This document shows, in pieces, positions 15,805 through 23,276 of a stretch of 28,266 nt of DNA (its first letter is position 1; every line of letters starts with the position of its first letter). This stretch comes from JBBQKF01 sp038326615 (lineage in GTDB: Bacteria; Bacillota; Clostridia; Saccharofermentanales; UBA5734), in the NCBI GenBank assembly GCA_038326615.1, contig JBBQKF010000034.1:1-28266 (forward strand). Reading direction: 5' to 3'. The notes beneath the pieces were generated by a model. It searched no databases. It had not been told where the DNA came from and worked only from the letters and a program-made list of their open reading frames with translations. The position numbers were made by a program, and so were the translations under genes.

Positions 15805-17037
15805 TCAAAAACACCAATTTCCATTCTCAAATAACATTGTTTCTGTCCCATCTTTTTCGTACGTAAAAACTTGCATTTTATCCGAACCAACCATAAAATC
15901 GGTGTGGATTGTGCTGAAATTTGCGCCTCTTGATAAGAGTTCCTCAGATGAAAGTGTTGTCCCATCTATCATCGCGTATGGGTATGCTCTGCCTAAAGCA
16001 AAATGCATTGAGGCATTTTCGTCGAAAAGTGTATTATTAAAAAGAATGCCAGTATTTGATATTGGTGAATCAACAGGGACAAATGCAACTTCGCCAAGAA
16101 ATTTTGCCCCTTCATCAGTATTAAGCAGATAATCTAAAACATCCTTACCGGTTTGAGCAAAATAATCTTTAACCTTGCCGTCTTTAAAAACAAATCCGAA
16201 ATTAGTGACGATTTTGCCATTAACACTTAATGGTTTTGTTGCTAAAAGAGTTCCGTTGACTTTAAGCCTGTGAGGGGTTGTGAAAACCTCTTCTGTAGGA
16301 ATATTTGCGACATATGAATCACCCTTCTGGGATTGCTTTGATCCGCCCATCCAATAGTGATTGTCAGCAAGTCCAACTTCAAGGTTTGTACCCGGCGCTT
16401 TGAAAACAAGCTTGTCGAATTGCTTATTGTTTAGAAAAGCTTTTCGTTTTTTTAAATCAGCATCGTGTTTTCCCCAGGCATCAACTGGATTATCCATGTT
16501 TACTCTAGTTGCATTGAATATTTTAGTCCACAAAGAATCGACAGCATCAGTAGGAGATAAATCCGGAAAAACTGTTTTGGCCCAGGCAGGAGATGGGACA
16601 GCAACAATACACCATTTCGTTTTTCCAGTCATTCGAAACTGCATAGCTGGCATTGTTGCTTCGGAAATTGTCTTTTGGTCTCTTGCAACTTTTTCGCCAG
16701 GAATATTTTTAAGCAACTCAGGATCAGGCGCAGTTATAAAAAGATGATGGTAATCATTCTCGTACATAGATAATAGCGAGTCAGCTTTCCATTTCGGGAA
16801 ATTATCAAATACAAAGTCCTTGGCATTACTAAACCTTGCAAGAGTAAAAGCATCATCATTGAACATGATTTCAACATGCTTTGCTCCGATTTTATAAGCC
16901 TTTGCGAGAACCTTTCTGGCTAAATCCAGACCATGAATATTAGTGCTTATAATCAAGCCTTCATTTTCTTTAAGGTTTATTCCGATTTCTATACAAAGAT
17001 TTGCATATTTTTCAAGTGATTCTTCAAAATTTATCAT
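15805..17037 (-). CDS. M29 family aminopeptidase
   Basis: This is a cytosolic dimetal aminopeptidase of the M29 (AmpS/PepS, thermophilic aminopeptidase) family, which removes N-terminal residues from peptides. The expected metal ligands occur at family-typical positions: Glu in IPTEEVFTTP (about 250), Glu in FLGEVAFVP (about 316), His in SMHFALGRAY (about 345), and His/Asp in STIHTDFMVG (about 378-380). The length of 410 residues is normal. GAGAGGT precedes the ATG. It appears monocistronic, divergent from larC across a 394-bp gap. No relation to the nickel genes is evident. Confidence 0.92.
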   Translation of the reverse strand: MINFEESLEKYANLCIEIGINLKENEGLIISTNIHGLDLARKVLAKAYKIGAKHVEIMFNDDAFTLARFSNAKDFVFDNFPKWKADSLLSMYENDYHHLFITAPDPELLKNIPGEKVARDQKTISEATMPAMQFRMTGKTKWCIVAVPSPAWAKTVFPDLSPTDAVDSLWTKIFNATRVNMDNPVDAWGKHDADLKKRKAFLNNKQFDKLVFKAPGTNLEVGLADNHYWMGGSKQSQKGDSYVANIPTEEVFTTPHRLKVNGTLLATKPLSVNGKIVTNFGFVFKDGKVKDYFAQTGKDVLDYLLNTDEGAKFLGEVAFVPVDSPISNTGILFNNTLFDENASMHFALGRAYPYAMIDGTTLSSEELLSRGANFSTIHTDFMVGSDKMQVFTYEKDGTETMLFENGNWCF

Positions 17038-17328
17038 AAATTACCTCTCAATATAAAATTTCCGACCAAAATGATTTTTGTAAATTATCAGGTTGCTATT
17101 TCTGCTATCAATAATGATATTCTATACATCCAGTTACACTTAAGTCAAGAAATAAATCAAATATAAAAGCTTTTCATATGTGTTTGATGTGTAATCGGAA
17201 TTTCTAGATTGTGTGAGAGCATTATGAATTGGCGATATTGTCTATGGTGAATTAGATCATAATTTGTTATAATTATCATGATTTATTGGTTACGCAATGT
17301 TTATCGATTCCGGATTTGGATTGTTGCC

Positions 17329-17443
17329 AGATTTTTGCTAAATCTAGATTGCATAACTACCGTCTGCAACGGTAACGAAATTTTTATGAAAGGATTATGA
17401 TTTATCCAATGCGTTTTGTGATGAATAAATCATGGATATAAAT
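17329..17443 (+). promoter_or_regulatory. Structured leader of larC (candidate cis-regulatory RNA)
   Basis: Three hairpins occur in order. Stem 1 is AGATTT/AAATCT (17329-17345). Stem 2 is TACCGT/ACGGTA around CTGCA (17358-17374). Stem 3 is GATTTAT/ATAAATC with a 19-nt loop (17399-17431), extendable to 9 bp as ATGATTTAT/ATAAATCAT. The SD-like AAAGGA sits at 17389-17394, just before stem 3. An alternative pairing, GGAT (17392-17395) with ATCC (17404-17407), would block both the SD and stem 3. The arrangement recurs upstream of marR (all three stems) and larB (stem 3). Confidence 0.6.
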
Positions 17444-18922
17444 ATGAAAGTACTATATTACGAATGTTTTAGCGGTATAAGTGGTGATATGAATCTAGCA
17501 GCTCTTATTGATTTAGGAGTTGATCAGGAATTTCTAATTAATGAATTGTCAAAGTTAAATTTGAACGAAGAGTTTAACCTAGAAATCAAAAAGGATACAA
17601 AAAATGGAATTTCAGGTACTAAATTTGATGTAATCTTAACTCGCCCAGAGCATAGTTCCCATAAACACCTAAGTGATATAAAAAATATCATAAATAATAG
17701 TGGTCCTGTATTAGATGAATCAGAATACCATCATAATGCTCACAGACACTTAAGTGATATTGAGGATATTGTTAATCATAGCATTCCAGCGTTAGATGAA
17801 TCAGAACACCATAATAATGCCCACAGACACTTAAGTGATATTGAACATATAATAAATAACAGCGATCTTAGTGAGAATGTTAAGAAATTGAGTCTTGAAA
17901 TATTTATGAAAATTGCAGTGGCAGAAGCAAAAGTGCATGACAAACCGATTGAAGAGGTTCATTTCCATGAAGTAGGGGCAATCGATTCAATAGTTGACAT
18001 TGTCGGGTGTGCGATTGCAATTGATTATTTAGCACCGGATAAGATTATTTGCTCACCAATACAGGTTGGTGGTGGATTTATAAAATGTGCACATGGCTTG
18101 ATTCCAGTCCCAGTCCCTGCAACTGTTGAAATCCTCAAAAATATGCCTCTTCGATATGGTGCTGTTCTTTTTGAAACAACAACGCCTACGGGAGCTGCAA
18201 TACTTGCTGCAATTACTGATGAATTTGTAGAAAAGCCAGATTTTTTAATTGAGAAAATCGGATATGGTCTTGGCACCCGGGTTATGGAAATACCAAATGT
18301 ATTAAGGGTTTGTCTTGGTTCTCTGTATGATTTTAAAACTGACTTCGAATCTGCTATAAAATTGGAGACCAACACTAATACTAAAACAATTTCCGAATCT
18401 GCTATAAAATTGGAGATCAACACTAATACTAAAGCAAGTTCCGAAACTGATAATAAGGCGGATTCAAAATCGGATTTGATAATTGATAATCAATTTGTAA
18501 TTGAAACAAATATTGATGATATGAACCCTGAGTTTTATAATTATGTTGAGGAAAAACTTTTTAGTGCAGGTGCACTTGATGTTTTTAAAACTCCTGTTAT
18601 GATGAAAAAGGGAAGAAGCGCAATGAAACTCAGTATTTTAGTTAAGCCTTCAGACGAGGAGGCCGTTCTTGATATAGTTTTCAGAGAGACAACTTCGATT
18701 GGTGTACGTAAGTTTGCTGTTGAAAAGAAAATGCTTCGACGTGAATATAAAAAGATTCAGACAAAATACGGTGAAATTACGATAAAATATGCTTTTTTAA
18801 AGGGCGAAATGATAAAATACAAGGCAGAGTATGACGATTGCAAAAAAATCGCTCTTGCAAAAGGGATACCAATTATGAATATTTATAAAGAAATTGATTC
18901 AATATTGACCCAAACCCCATGA
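17444..18922 (+). CDS. larC: Nickel-pincer cofactor biosynthesis protein LarC
   Basis: LarC inserts nickel into the dithiolated pyridinium mononucleotide, the last step of nickel-pincer (NPN) cofactor synthesis, using CTP. The N-terminus KVLYYECFSGISGDMNLAAL is diagnostic, as are EVHFHEVGAIDSIVDIVG, TTPTGAAIL, ETNIDDMNPEFYNYV and DVFKTPVMMKKGRSAMKLS. It is one uninterrupted frame, unlike Lactiplantibacillus plantarum, where larC1 and larC2 are joined by frameshifting. It is longer than usual because of two in-frame tandem duplications: an 81-bp His-rich unit and a 48-bp unit. An ATG at 17432 directly abuts the leader hairpin; the ATG at 17444 gives the conserved N-terminus. Confidence 0.92.
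   Translation: MKVLYYECFSGISGDMNLAALIDLGVDQEFLINELSKLNLNEEFNLEIKKDTKNGISGTKFDVILTRPEHSSHKHLSDIKNIINNSGPVLDESEYHHNAHRHLSDIEDIVNHSIPALDESEHHNNAHRHLSDIEHIINNSDLSENVKKLSLEIFMKIAVAEAKVHDKPIEEVHFHEVGAIDSIVDIVGCAIAIDYLAPDKIICSPIQVGGGFIKCAHGLIPVPVPATVEILKNMPLRYGAVLFETTTPTGAAILAAITDEFVEKPDFLIEKIGYGLGTRVMEIPNVLRVCLGSLYDFKTDFESAIKLETNTNTKTISESAIKLEINTNTKASSETDNKADSKSDLIIDNQFVIETNIDDMNPEFYNYVEEKLFSAGALDVFKTPVMMKKGRSAMKLSILVKPSDEEAVLDIVFRETTSIGVRKFAVEKKMLRREYKKIQTKYGEITIKYAFLKGEMIKYKAEYDDCKKIALAKGIPIMNIYKEIDSILTQTP
17660..17880 (+). repeat. 81-bp in-frame tandem repeat in larC (His-rich)
   Basis: Copies begin at 17660, 17741 and 17822, exactly 81 bp apart. They encode H(K/R)HLSDI... units of 27 residues; the third is partial. 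Each full unit has a cluster of histidines (ESEYHHNAHRH or ESEHHNNAHRH). Copies have diverged at many positions, so this is older than the cbiQ array. Confidence 0.95.
18347..18442 (+). repeat. 48-bp in-frame duplication in larC
   Basis: Two near-identical 48-bp copies starting at 18347 and 18395 encode ESAIKLE(T/I)NTNTK followed by TIS or ASS. They lie in the linker between the N-terminal and C-terminal domains of LarC. Confidence 0.93.
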
Positions 18923-18929
18923 CTGGGGT
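18914..18929 (+). other. Hairpin over the larC stop codon
   Basis: ACCCCA and TGGGGT pair around the loop TGAC, which contains the larC stop codon. No T-run follows, so it is not a simple terminator. It may limit 3' decay or affect termination of translation. Confidence 0.35.
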
Positions 18930-18934
18930 ATTAA

Positions 18935-19005
18935 CCTAAAAATATTTACCTAGAAACACTAACCTAAAAAATTAGCCTAAGAACATTTACATAGAAACAC
19001 TAACC
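18935..19005. repeat. Imperfect 38-bp direct repeat between larC and larE
   Basis: Two similar segments about 38 bp apart share CCTAAAAATATTTACCTAG-type and AAACACTAACCT sequence. They are followed by several degenerate ATTAAC motifs up to about 19080. The 300-bp gap has no supported gene. Confidence 0.6.
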
Positions 19006-19234
19006 TTAAAGCTTTAAATTCTTAACAGTTTTAACCCGGTAACATTACCTAACATCATTAACACAATATCATTAACCCAACTATATTTTGACAAATTGCT
19101 ATTATTTTGTATTTTGTTCTCTATAAATAACAGATAGTAAAAGGTAAATGTTGTTGATTGAAAACTAAATTCAAGGTTGCAAACTTTCGAGAATAACAAA
19201 ATAATTTTTATAAATAGATTGGATGGACACAAAA

Positions 19235-20044
19235 ATGAATTCACACGAGAAACTAGAAATGTTAAAAGAATATATTAAAGAAAAGGGAAGCATAGCTGTT
19301 GCTTTTTCCGGAGGAGTTGACAGCACTTTTCTACTTAAAGTTGCCAAGGATGTTTTAGGGGTGAAGGTAATTGCCGTTACCGCAAAATCATCTACATATC
19401 CTGAAAGAGAATTTAAAGAAGCACAAAATTTCGCTAAGGAAATCGGCGTGCGTCAGATAGTTATTGTTTCAGAGGAACTTGAAATTGAAGGGTTTTCAGA
19501 AAATCCTGTTAACAGATGTTATTTTTGCAAGCATGAATTGTTTGAAAAAATTACCGAGGTGGCAAAGCAAAACGGCATGAATTTTGTCGCAGACGGTTCA
19601 AATATCGACGATTTAGGAGACTACAGACCTGGAATGCAAGCGATTAAGGAACTTGAGGTAATAAGTCCTCTTAAAACAGCCTCAATGACAAAGGGTGACA
19701 TACGATTACTTTCAAAAGAGATGGGACTAAAAACATGGGATAAGCAGGCATTTGCATGTCTTGCATCGAGATTTCCATATGGGGAGAAAATAACAAAAGA
19801 AAAACTCGAGATGATTGATAAGGCAGAACAATACCTTCTTGATTTGGGATTTCGACAAGTGAGAGTTCGTCATCATGGCAATCTTGCGAGAATTGAAGTT
19901 GCAGCAAATGAGATAGGAAGATTTTTCAATGAAGATTTGATGGGAAAAGTCTATTCCGAATTTAAAAACGTTGGTTTTACTTATGTTTCACTCGACATGA
20001 AAGGATACCGTACCGGCAGCATGAACGAGACGCTGAATCTCTAG
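19235..20044 (+). CDS. larE: Sulfur transferase LarE of NPN cofactor synthesis
   Basis: LarE is a PP-loop ATP-pyrophosphatase that adenylates the pyridinium carboxylate and delivers sulfur. The PP-loop SGGVDS is at residues 29-34 counted from the upstream ATG at 19223. Three cysteines are placed at C99 and C102 (RCYFCK) and C179 (AFACLASR) in the same numbering. C179 aligns in context with the sacrificial cysteine of L. plantarum LarE. A CxxC plus third Cys is the pattern linked to the [4Fe-4S] form of LarE, which does not sacrifice its own sulfur, so the cluster type is possible here. The ATG at 19235 has GGATGG upstream and the ATG at 19223 has nothing, so 19235 is preferred with moderate certainty. 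It lies between larC and larB. Confidence 0.9.
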   Translation: MNSHEKLEMLKEYIKEKGSIAVAFSGGVDSTFLLKVAKDVLGVKVIAVTAKSSTYPEREFKEAQNFAKEIGVRQIVIVSEELEIEGFSENPVNRCYFCKHELFEKITEVAKQNGMNFVADGSNIDDLGDYRPGMQAIKELEVISPLKTASMTKGDIRLLSKEMGLKTWDKQAFACLASRFPYGEKITKEKLEMIDKAEQYLLDLGFRQVRVRHHGNLARIEVAANEIGRFFNEDLMGKVYSEFKNVGFTYVSLDMKGYRTGSMNETLNL

Positions 20045-20287
20045 AAAATAAAGGCACAGAGGATTATTTCGCTTAAAATAAAGATTAATATAATATTCAA
20101 ATTAGTTTCGTTGTATTGACCGGTTAAATTTAAAACAAGTAAAATTTATTTTAAACAAATTAAGCTTAAATCAACTATAATTACATAAAACCAAATAATT
20201 AAAAACCCAATACACTCTTTACTTTGAAATGATTAAAAATAGTGGGAACAAGAATCTGTATAAATCCGGATTGTACAAAAATTACTG

Positions 20288-20338
20288 AAGGAGGATGATT
20301 TATCAATTACATTTTGTGATTAATAAATTAAAGTAAAA
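20288..20338 (+). promoter_or_regulatory. larB leader: SD plus 33-nt stem-loop
   Basis: AAGGAGG at 20288-20294 is followed by AT and then GATTTAT, a 19-nt loop with ATTTTGTGATTA, and ATAAATT (20297-20329). Nine more nucleotides lead to the larB ATG. There is no other SD near that start. Here the closing C of the helix seen in larC and marR is T, giving a G-U pair in place of G-C, so pairing is kept. With the hairpin folded, SD to ATG spacing is 11 nt. Confidence 0.6.
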
Positions 20339-21088
20339 ATGAAGAAGGACGAAATTCGCGACTTGCTTGAATCAGTAAGAGATAACAAAATTGATATAAA
20401 TGAGGCAATCGAGAAGATTGCTGATTTACCATATAAGGATTTAGAATTTGCAAAAATTGATAATCACCGCGAGATCAGGGTTGGATATCCGGAGGTTATT
20501 TATTGTGAAGGAAAAACTCCGCAGCAGGTCTCTGGAATAATTAAATTCATGCTAACTAAAGGCAGCAATATTCTTGCAACAAGAGCAAGTAAGGAAATTT
20601 ATGAAAGCGTCAGAGAGATTTGTGACGATGCAAGATATAACGAAGCAGGTAGAGTTATTACAATTAGGAAAACACCCGAAGTCTTTACTGAAAGCTATAT
20701 TGCTATTGTCTCTGCGGGCACATCTGATCTTCCTGTTGTTGAGGAAGCTTGTGAGACCGCTATGATACTTGGAAACAGAATTGAAAAAGTTGTTGATGTA
20801 GGAGTTGCTGGAATTCACAGACTGTTTTCTAAACTAGATATTATTCGTGGTGCAAAAGTAGTAATTGTTATAGCAGGAATGGAAGGTGCTTTGGCTAGTG
20901 TTGTTGGAGGCCTTGTAGATAAACCAGTTATTGCTGTTCCGACAAGTATTGGGTATGGCACCAATTTCGGTGGACTTTCAGCACTTTTGTCAATGCTAAA
21001 CAGCTGCGCTAGTGGTGTTAGCGTTGTTAATATCGATAATGGTTTTGGTGCTGCTTATACTGCTTCGATAATTAATAATCTGAAATAG
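20339..21088 (+). CDS. larB: NPN cofactor biosynthesis carboxylase/hydrolase LarB
   Basis: LarB carboxylates nicotinic acid adenine dinucleotide at C5 of the pyridinium ring and cleaves the phosphoanhydride, giving the precursor for LarE. The PurE-like C-terminal half shows VSAGTSDLPVVEEA, DVGVAGIHRL, VVIVIAGMEGALASVVGGLVDKPVIAVPTSIGYGTNFGG and a final NIDNGFGAAYTAS, all family hallmarks. The 249 residues are normal. It is the last of the three lar genes and is followed by a strong terminator. No larA-like lactate racemase gene is in the window, so the client enzyme must lie elsewhere. Confidence 0.95.
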   Translation: MKKDEIRDLLESVRDNKIDINEAIEKIADLPYKDLEFAKIDNHREIRVGYPEVIYCEGKTPQQVSGIIKFMLTKGSNILATRASKEIYESVREICDDARYNEAGRVITIRKTPEVFTESYIAIVSAGTSDLPVVEEACETAMILGNRIEKVVDVGVAGIHRLFSKLDIIRGAKVVIVIAGMEGALASVVGGLVDKPVIAVPTSIGYGTNFGGLSALLSMLNSCASGVSVVNIDNGFGAAYTASIINNLK

Positions 21089-21143
21089 TTTTCACCTTGG
21101 AGACAGGAACCATGGTAAAAATTTGAAACAATAAAAATATTAG

Positions 21144-21190
21144 AAAGCCCTGAAAGATATTTTAATAAATATTATTCAGGGCTTTTGTAT
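21144..21190 (+). terminator. Rho-independent terminator of the lar genes
   Basis: AAAGCCCTGAA (21144-21154) pairs perfectly over 11 bp with TTCAGGGCTTT (21175-21185) and is followed by TGTATTTT. It lies 56 bp past the larB stop codon. Confidence 0.88.
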
Positions 21191-21288
21191 TTTATCAATT
21201 TCGGAAAATCTACTGGCAGTTGCTATTCAAAATCTTTATTCACCTTTCTAAATTACACGCTTATATGTGAAAAATCATATTTCACTTA

Positions 21289-21316
21289 AACCAAAACTAA
21301 AGGAGGAAGTCCTCTT
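21289..21316 (-). terminator. Probable terminator of the ABC exporter operon
   Basis: In minus-strand sense, AAGAGG-ACTT-CCTCCTT forms a short stem with one bulge, followed by TAGTTTTGG. It lies about 75 bp after the stop of the second ABC gene and faces the larB terminator. Confidence 0.5.
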
Positions 21317-21389
21317 GACAATTAATTTTACAACAGTTCCTGTTCAGCGAGTGAAATAATTTAACCACGGTTCCTGTCCACAAGGTAAA

Positions 21390-23276
21390 TTAGCAGGCGT
21401 TGTCGAACTGGCTGTTGTAGAGGTTTGAGTAGAATCCGCATTTAGATATGAGCTCGTCGTGTGTTCCTTGTTCTACAATATCTCCATTATCCATTACAAG
21501 AATCAAGTCAGCATTGCGAATTGTTGAAAGACGGTGTGCGATTACAAAGCTGGTACGGCCTTTCATCAGGTTGTCCATTGCTTTTTGAATTAGGACCTCA
21601 GTTCTTGTATCAACGCTACTTGTTGCTTCATCTAGAATAAGTATTTCAGGATCAGCAAGTATTGCACGCGCAATTGTAAGTAACTGTTTTTGTCCTTGCG
21701 AGATATTATCTGCTTCTTCATTTAAAACCATATTGTAACCATCCGGTAAAGTATGAACGAAATGGTCAATCTGTGCAGCCTTTGCAGCAATTCTTATTTC
21801 TTCATCGGTTGCATTGAGGCGACCATAACGGATGTTTTCGGATACTGTTCCATTGAAAAGCCATGTGTCCTGAAGAACCATGCCAAACAGCGAACGAAGT
21901 TCGTTTCGTTTGAACAAATTAATATTGTTACCGTCAATTGTTATTTCACCGCTGTTAACATCATAGAATCGCATGAGGAGTTTTACTATGGTAGTTTTGC
22001 CAGCACCCGTTGGTCCAACAATAGCAATTTTCTGCCCGGGTTTTATATCAGCACTGAAATCACGGATGATAACTTTTTCTGGGTCATATCCGAATGAAAC
22101 GTGGTTAAAACCAACATCGCCGTTTACTTTGATGGAAGTTTTTGTGTCTGCTTCGTTCATATTGCGATTTACCACAAGAGCATTCTCTTCTTCAGGAATT
22201 TCTTCTTTTTCATCTAAAAATTCAAATACGCGTTCAGCAGCGGCAGCAGTTTGTTGTAATACATTTGAAATCTGAGCTACTTGTGATATAGGTTGTGTAA
22301 AAGAACGAACATATTGAATGAAAGCTTGTATTCCACCAACTGTCATGTTACCTGTTGTTGCAAGATATCCGCCAAGAATACATATTACAACATAGGAAAT
22401 ATTTCCTATAAACATAGTAATGGGCATCATTAGACCTGATAGAAAGTTTGCTTTCCATGCGGATTCGTAAAGTTTATCATTGAACTCTGCAAAGGTTTTT
22501 GCAGAATCTTCTTCGCCATTAAAAGCTTTTACAACAACATGGCTCCCAAACATTTCCTCAATATGGCCGTTAACATTTCCAAGGAATTTTTGTTGATTTG
22601 CAAAATGGACTTGAGATTTTTTGATGATTACCAATATGAAAACCATTGATAATGGAAGTACACATAAAGCCGCCAAAGTCATCTGCCAACTAATTGTGAA
22701 CATCATAATTGTTATCCCAATAAGCGAGGTAACTGATGTAATTATCTGAGTAAGACTTTGGTTCAATGTTTGGCTTATTACATCAACATCGTTTGTTATT
22801 CTTGAAAGAACCTCGCCGTGAGTGGTTTTGTCAAAATATTGGAACGGTAGTTTATGAATTTTATTGTTTATATCGTCTCTCAACTTGTATGTGACCTTCA
22901 TGCTGACAGCAGACATAACAAACCCTTGTAGGTAAGAAAAAATCGAACTGACAACATAAAGCCCGACAAGCCACAAAATTATTGTACCAATCTTATTGAA
23001 ATTAACACTTCCTGTGCCTGCGATTTGTTTCATTATTCCAGTAAATAACTCATCGGTTGCTTGCCCCAAAATTTTTGGTCCAACTATCATAAACACGGTC
23101 GATATTATCGCTAGTGTAAATACTGAAAATATAGCAATTTTGTATTCACTTAAATATCCAATAAGTTTTTTAATAGAACCTTTAAAATCTTTAGCTTTCT
23201 TAACTGGTCCCATCATCATAGGGCCACCAGGTCCTATAGGGCCTCTTGATTGTTGTGGTTTTTTAGTTTCGCTCAT
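21390..23276 (-). CDS. ABC exporter half-transporter, catalytic subunit
   Basis: This is the second subunit of a probable heterodimeric multidrug-type exporter. A proline/glycine-rich N-terminus is followed by six membrane helices. The nucleotide-binding domain has Walker A GPTGAGKT, signature ISQGQKQ, Walker B ILILDEATSSVD with the catalytic Glu, and the switch His in IAHRLST. The catalytic residues are therefore canonical, unlike its partner. An ATG at 23288 exists, but GGAGGT stands five bases before the ATG at 23276, which overlaps the end of the partner gene by 14 bp, suggesting coupled translation. The substrate is unknown. Confidence 0.9.
   Translation of the reverse strand: MSETKKPQQSRGPIGPGGPMMMGPVKKAKDFKGSIKKLIGYLSEYKIAIFSVFTLAIISTVFMIVGPKILGQATDELFTGIMKQIAGTGSVNFNKIGTIILWLVGLYVVSSIFSYLQGFVMSAVSMKVTYKLRDDINNKIHKLPFQYFDKTTHGEVLSRITNDVDVISQTLNQSLTQIITSVTSLIGITIMMFTISWQMTLAALCVLPLSMVFILVIIKKSQVHFANQQKFLGNVNGHIEEMFGSHVVVKAFNGEEDSAKTFAEFNDKLYESAWKANFLSGLMMPITMFIGNISYVVICILGGYLATTGNMTVGGIQAFIQYVRSFTQPISQVAQISNVLQQTAAAAERVFEFLDEKEEIPEEENALVVNRNMNEADTKTSIKVNGDVGFNHVSFGYDPEKVIIRDFSADIKPGQKIAIVGPTGAGKTTIVKLLMRFYDVNSGEITIDGNNINLFKRNELRSLFGMVLQDTWLFNGTVSENIRYGRLNATDEEIRIAAKAAQIDHFVHTLPDGYNMVLNEEADNISQGQKQLLTIARAILADPEILILDEATSSVDTRTEVLIQKAMDNLMKGRTSFVIAHRLSTIRNADLILVMDNGDIVEQGTHDELISKCGFYSNLYNSQFDNAC

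Larger units (their letters stand above)
21094..21390. repeat. Imperfect 26-bp inverted repeat around the larB/ABC gap
   Basis: A segment near 21094-21120 containing GACAGGAACCATGG has an inverted partner near 21360-21386 containing CCACGGTTCCTGTC; about 22 of 26 positions agree. A third, weaker copy in the same orientation as the second lies near 21327-21358 (ACAGTTCCTGTTCA, itself a small palindrome). The element encloses both terminators of the convergent operons. Confidence 0.5.

Noticed and set aside
17245..17273. larC promoter from TATAAT at 17268
   Set aside because: The -10 box is perfect but the matching -35 (TGGTGA) agrees at only half of its positions, so the promoter is not asserted.
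17358..17374. Guanidine-II (mini-ykkC) riboswitch for the TACCGT/ACGGTA hairpin
   Set aside because: That class needs two hairpins with ACGR tetraloops; here the loops are CTGCA and CTCCG.
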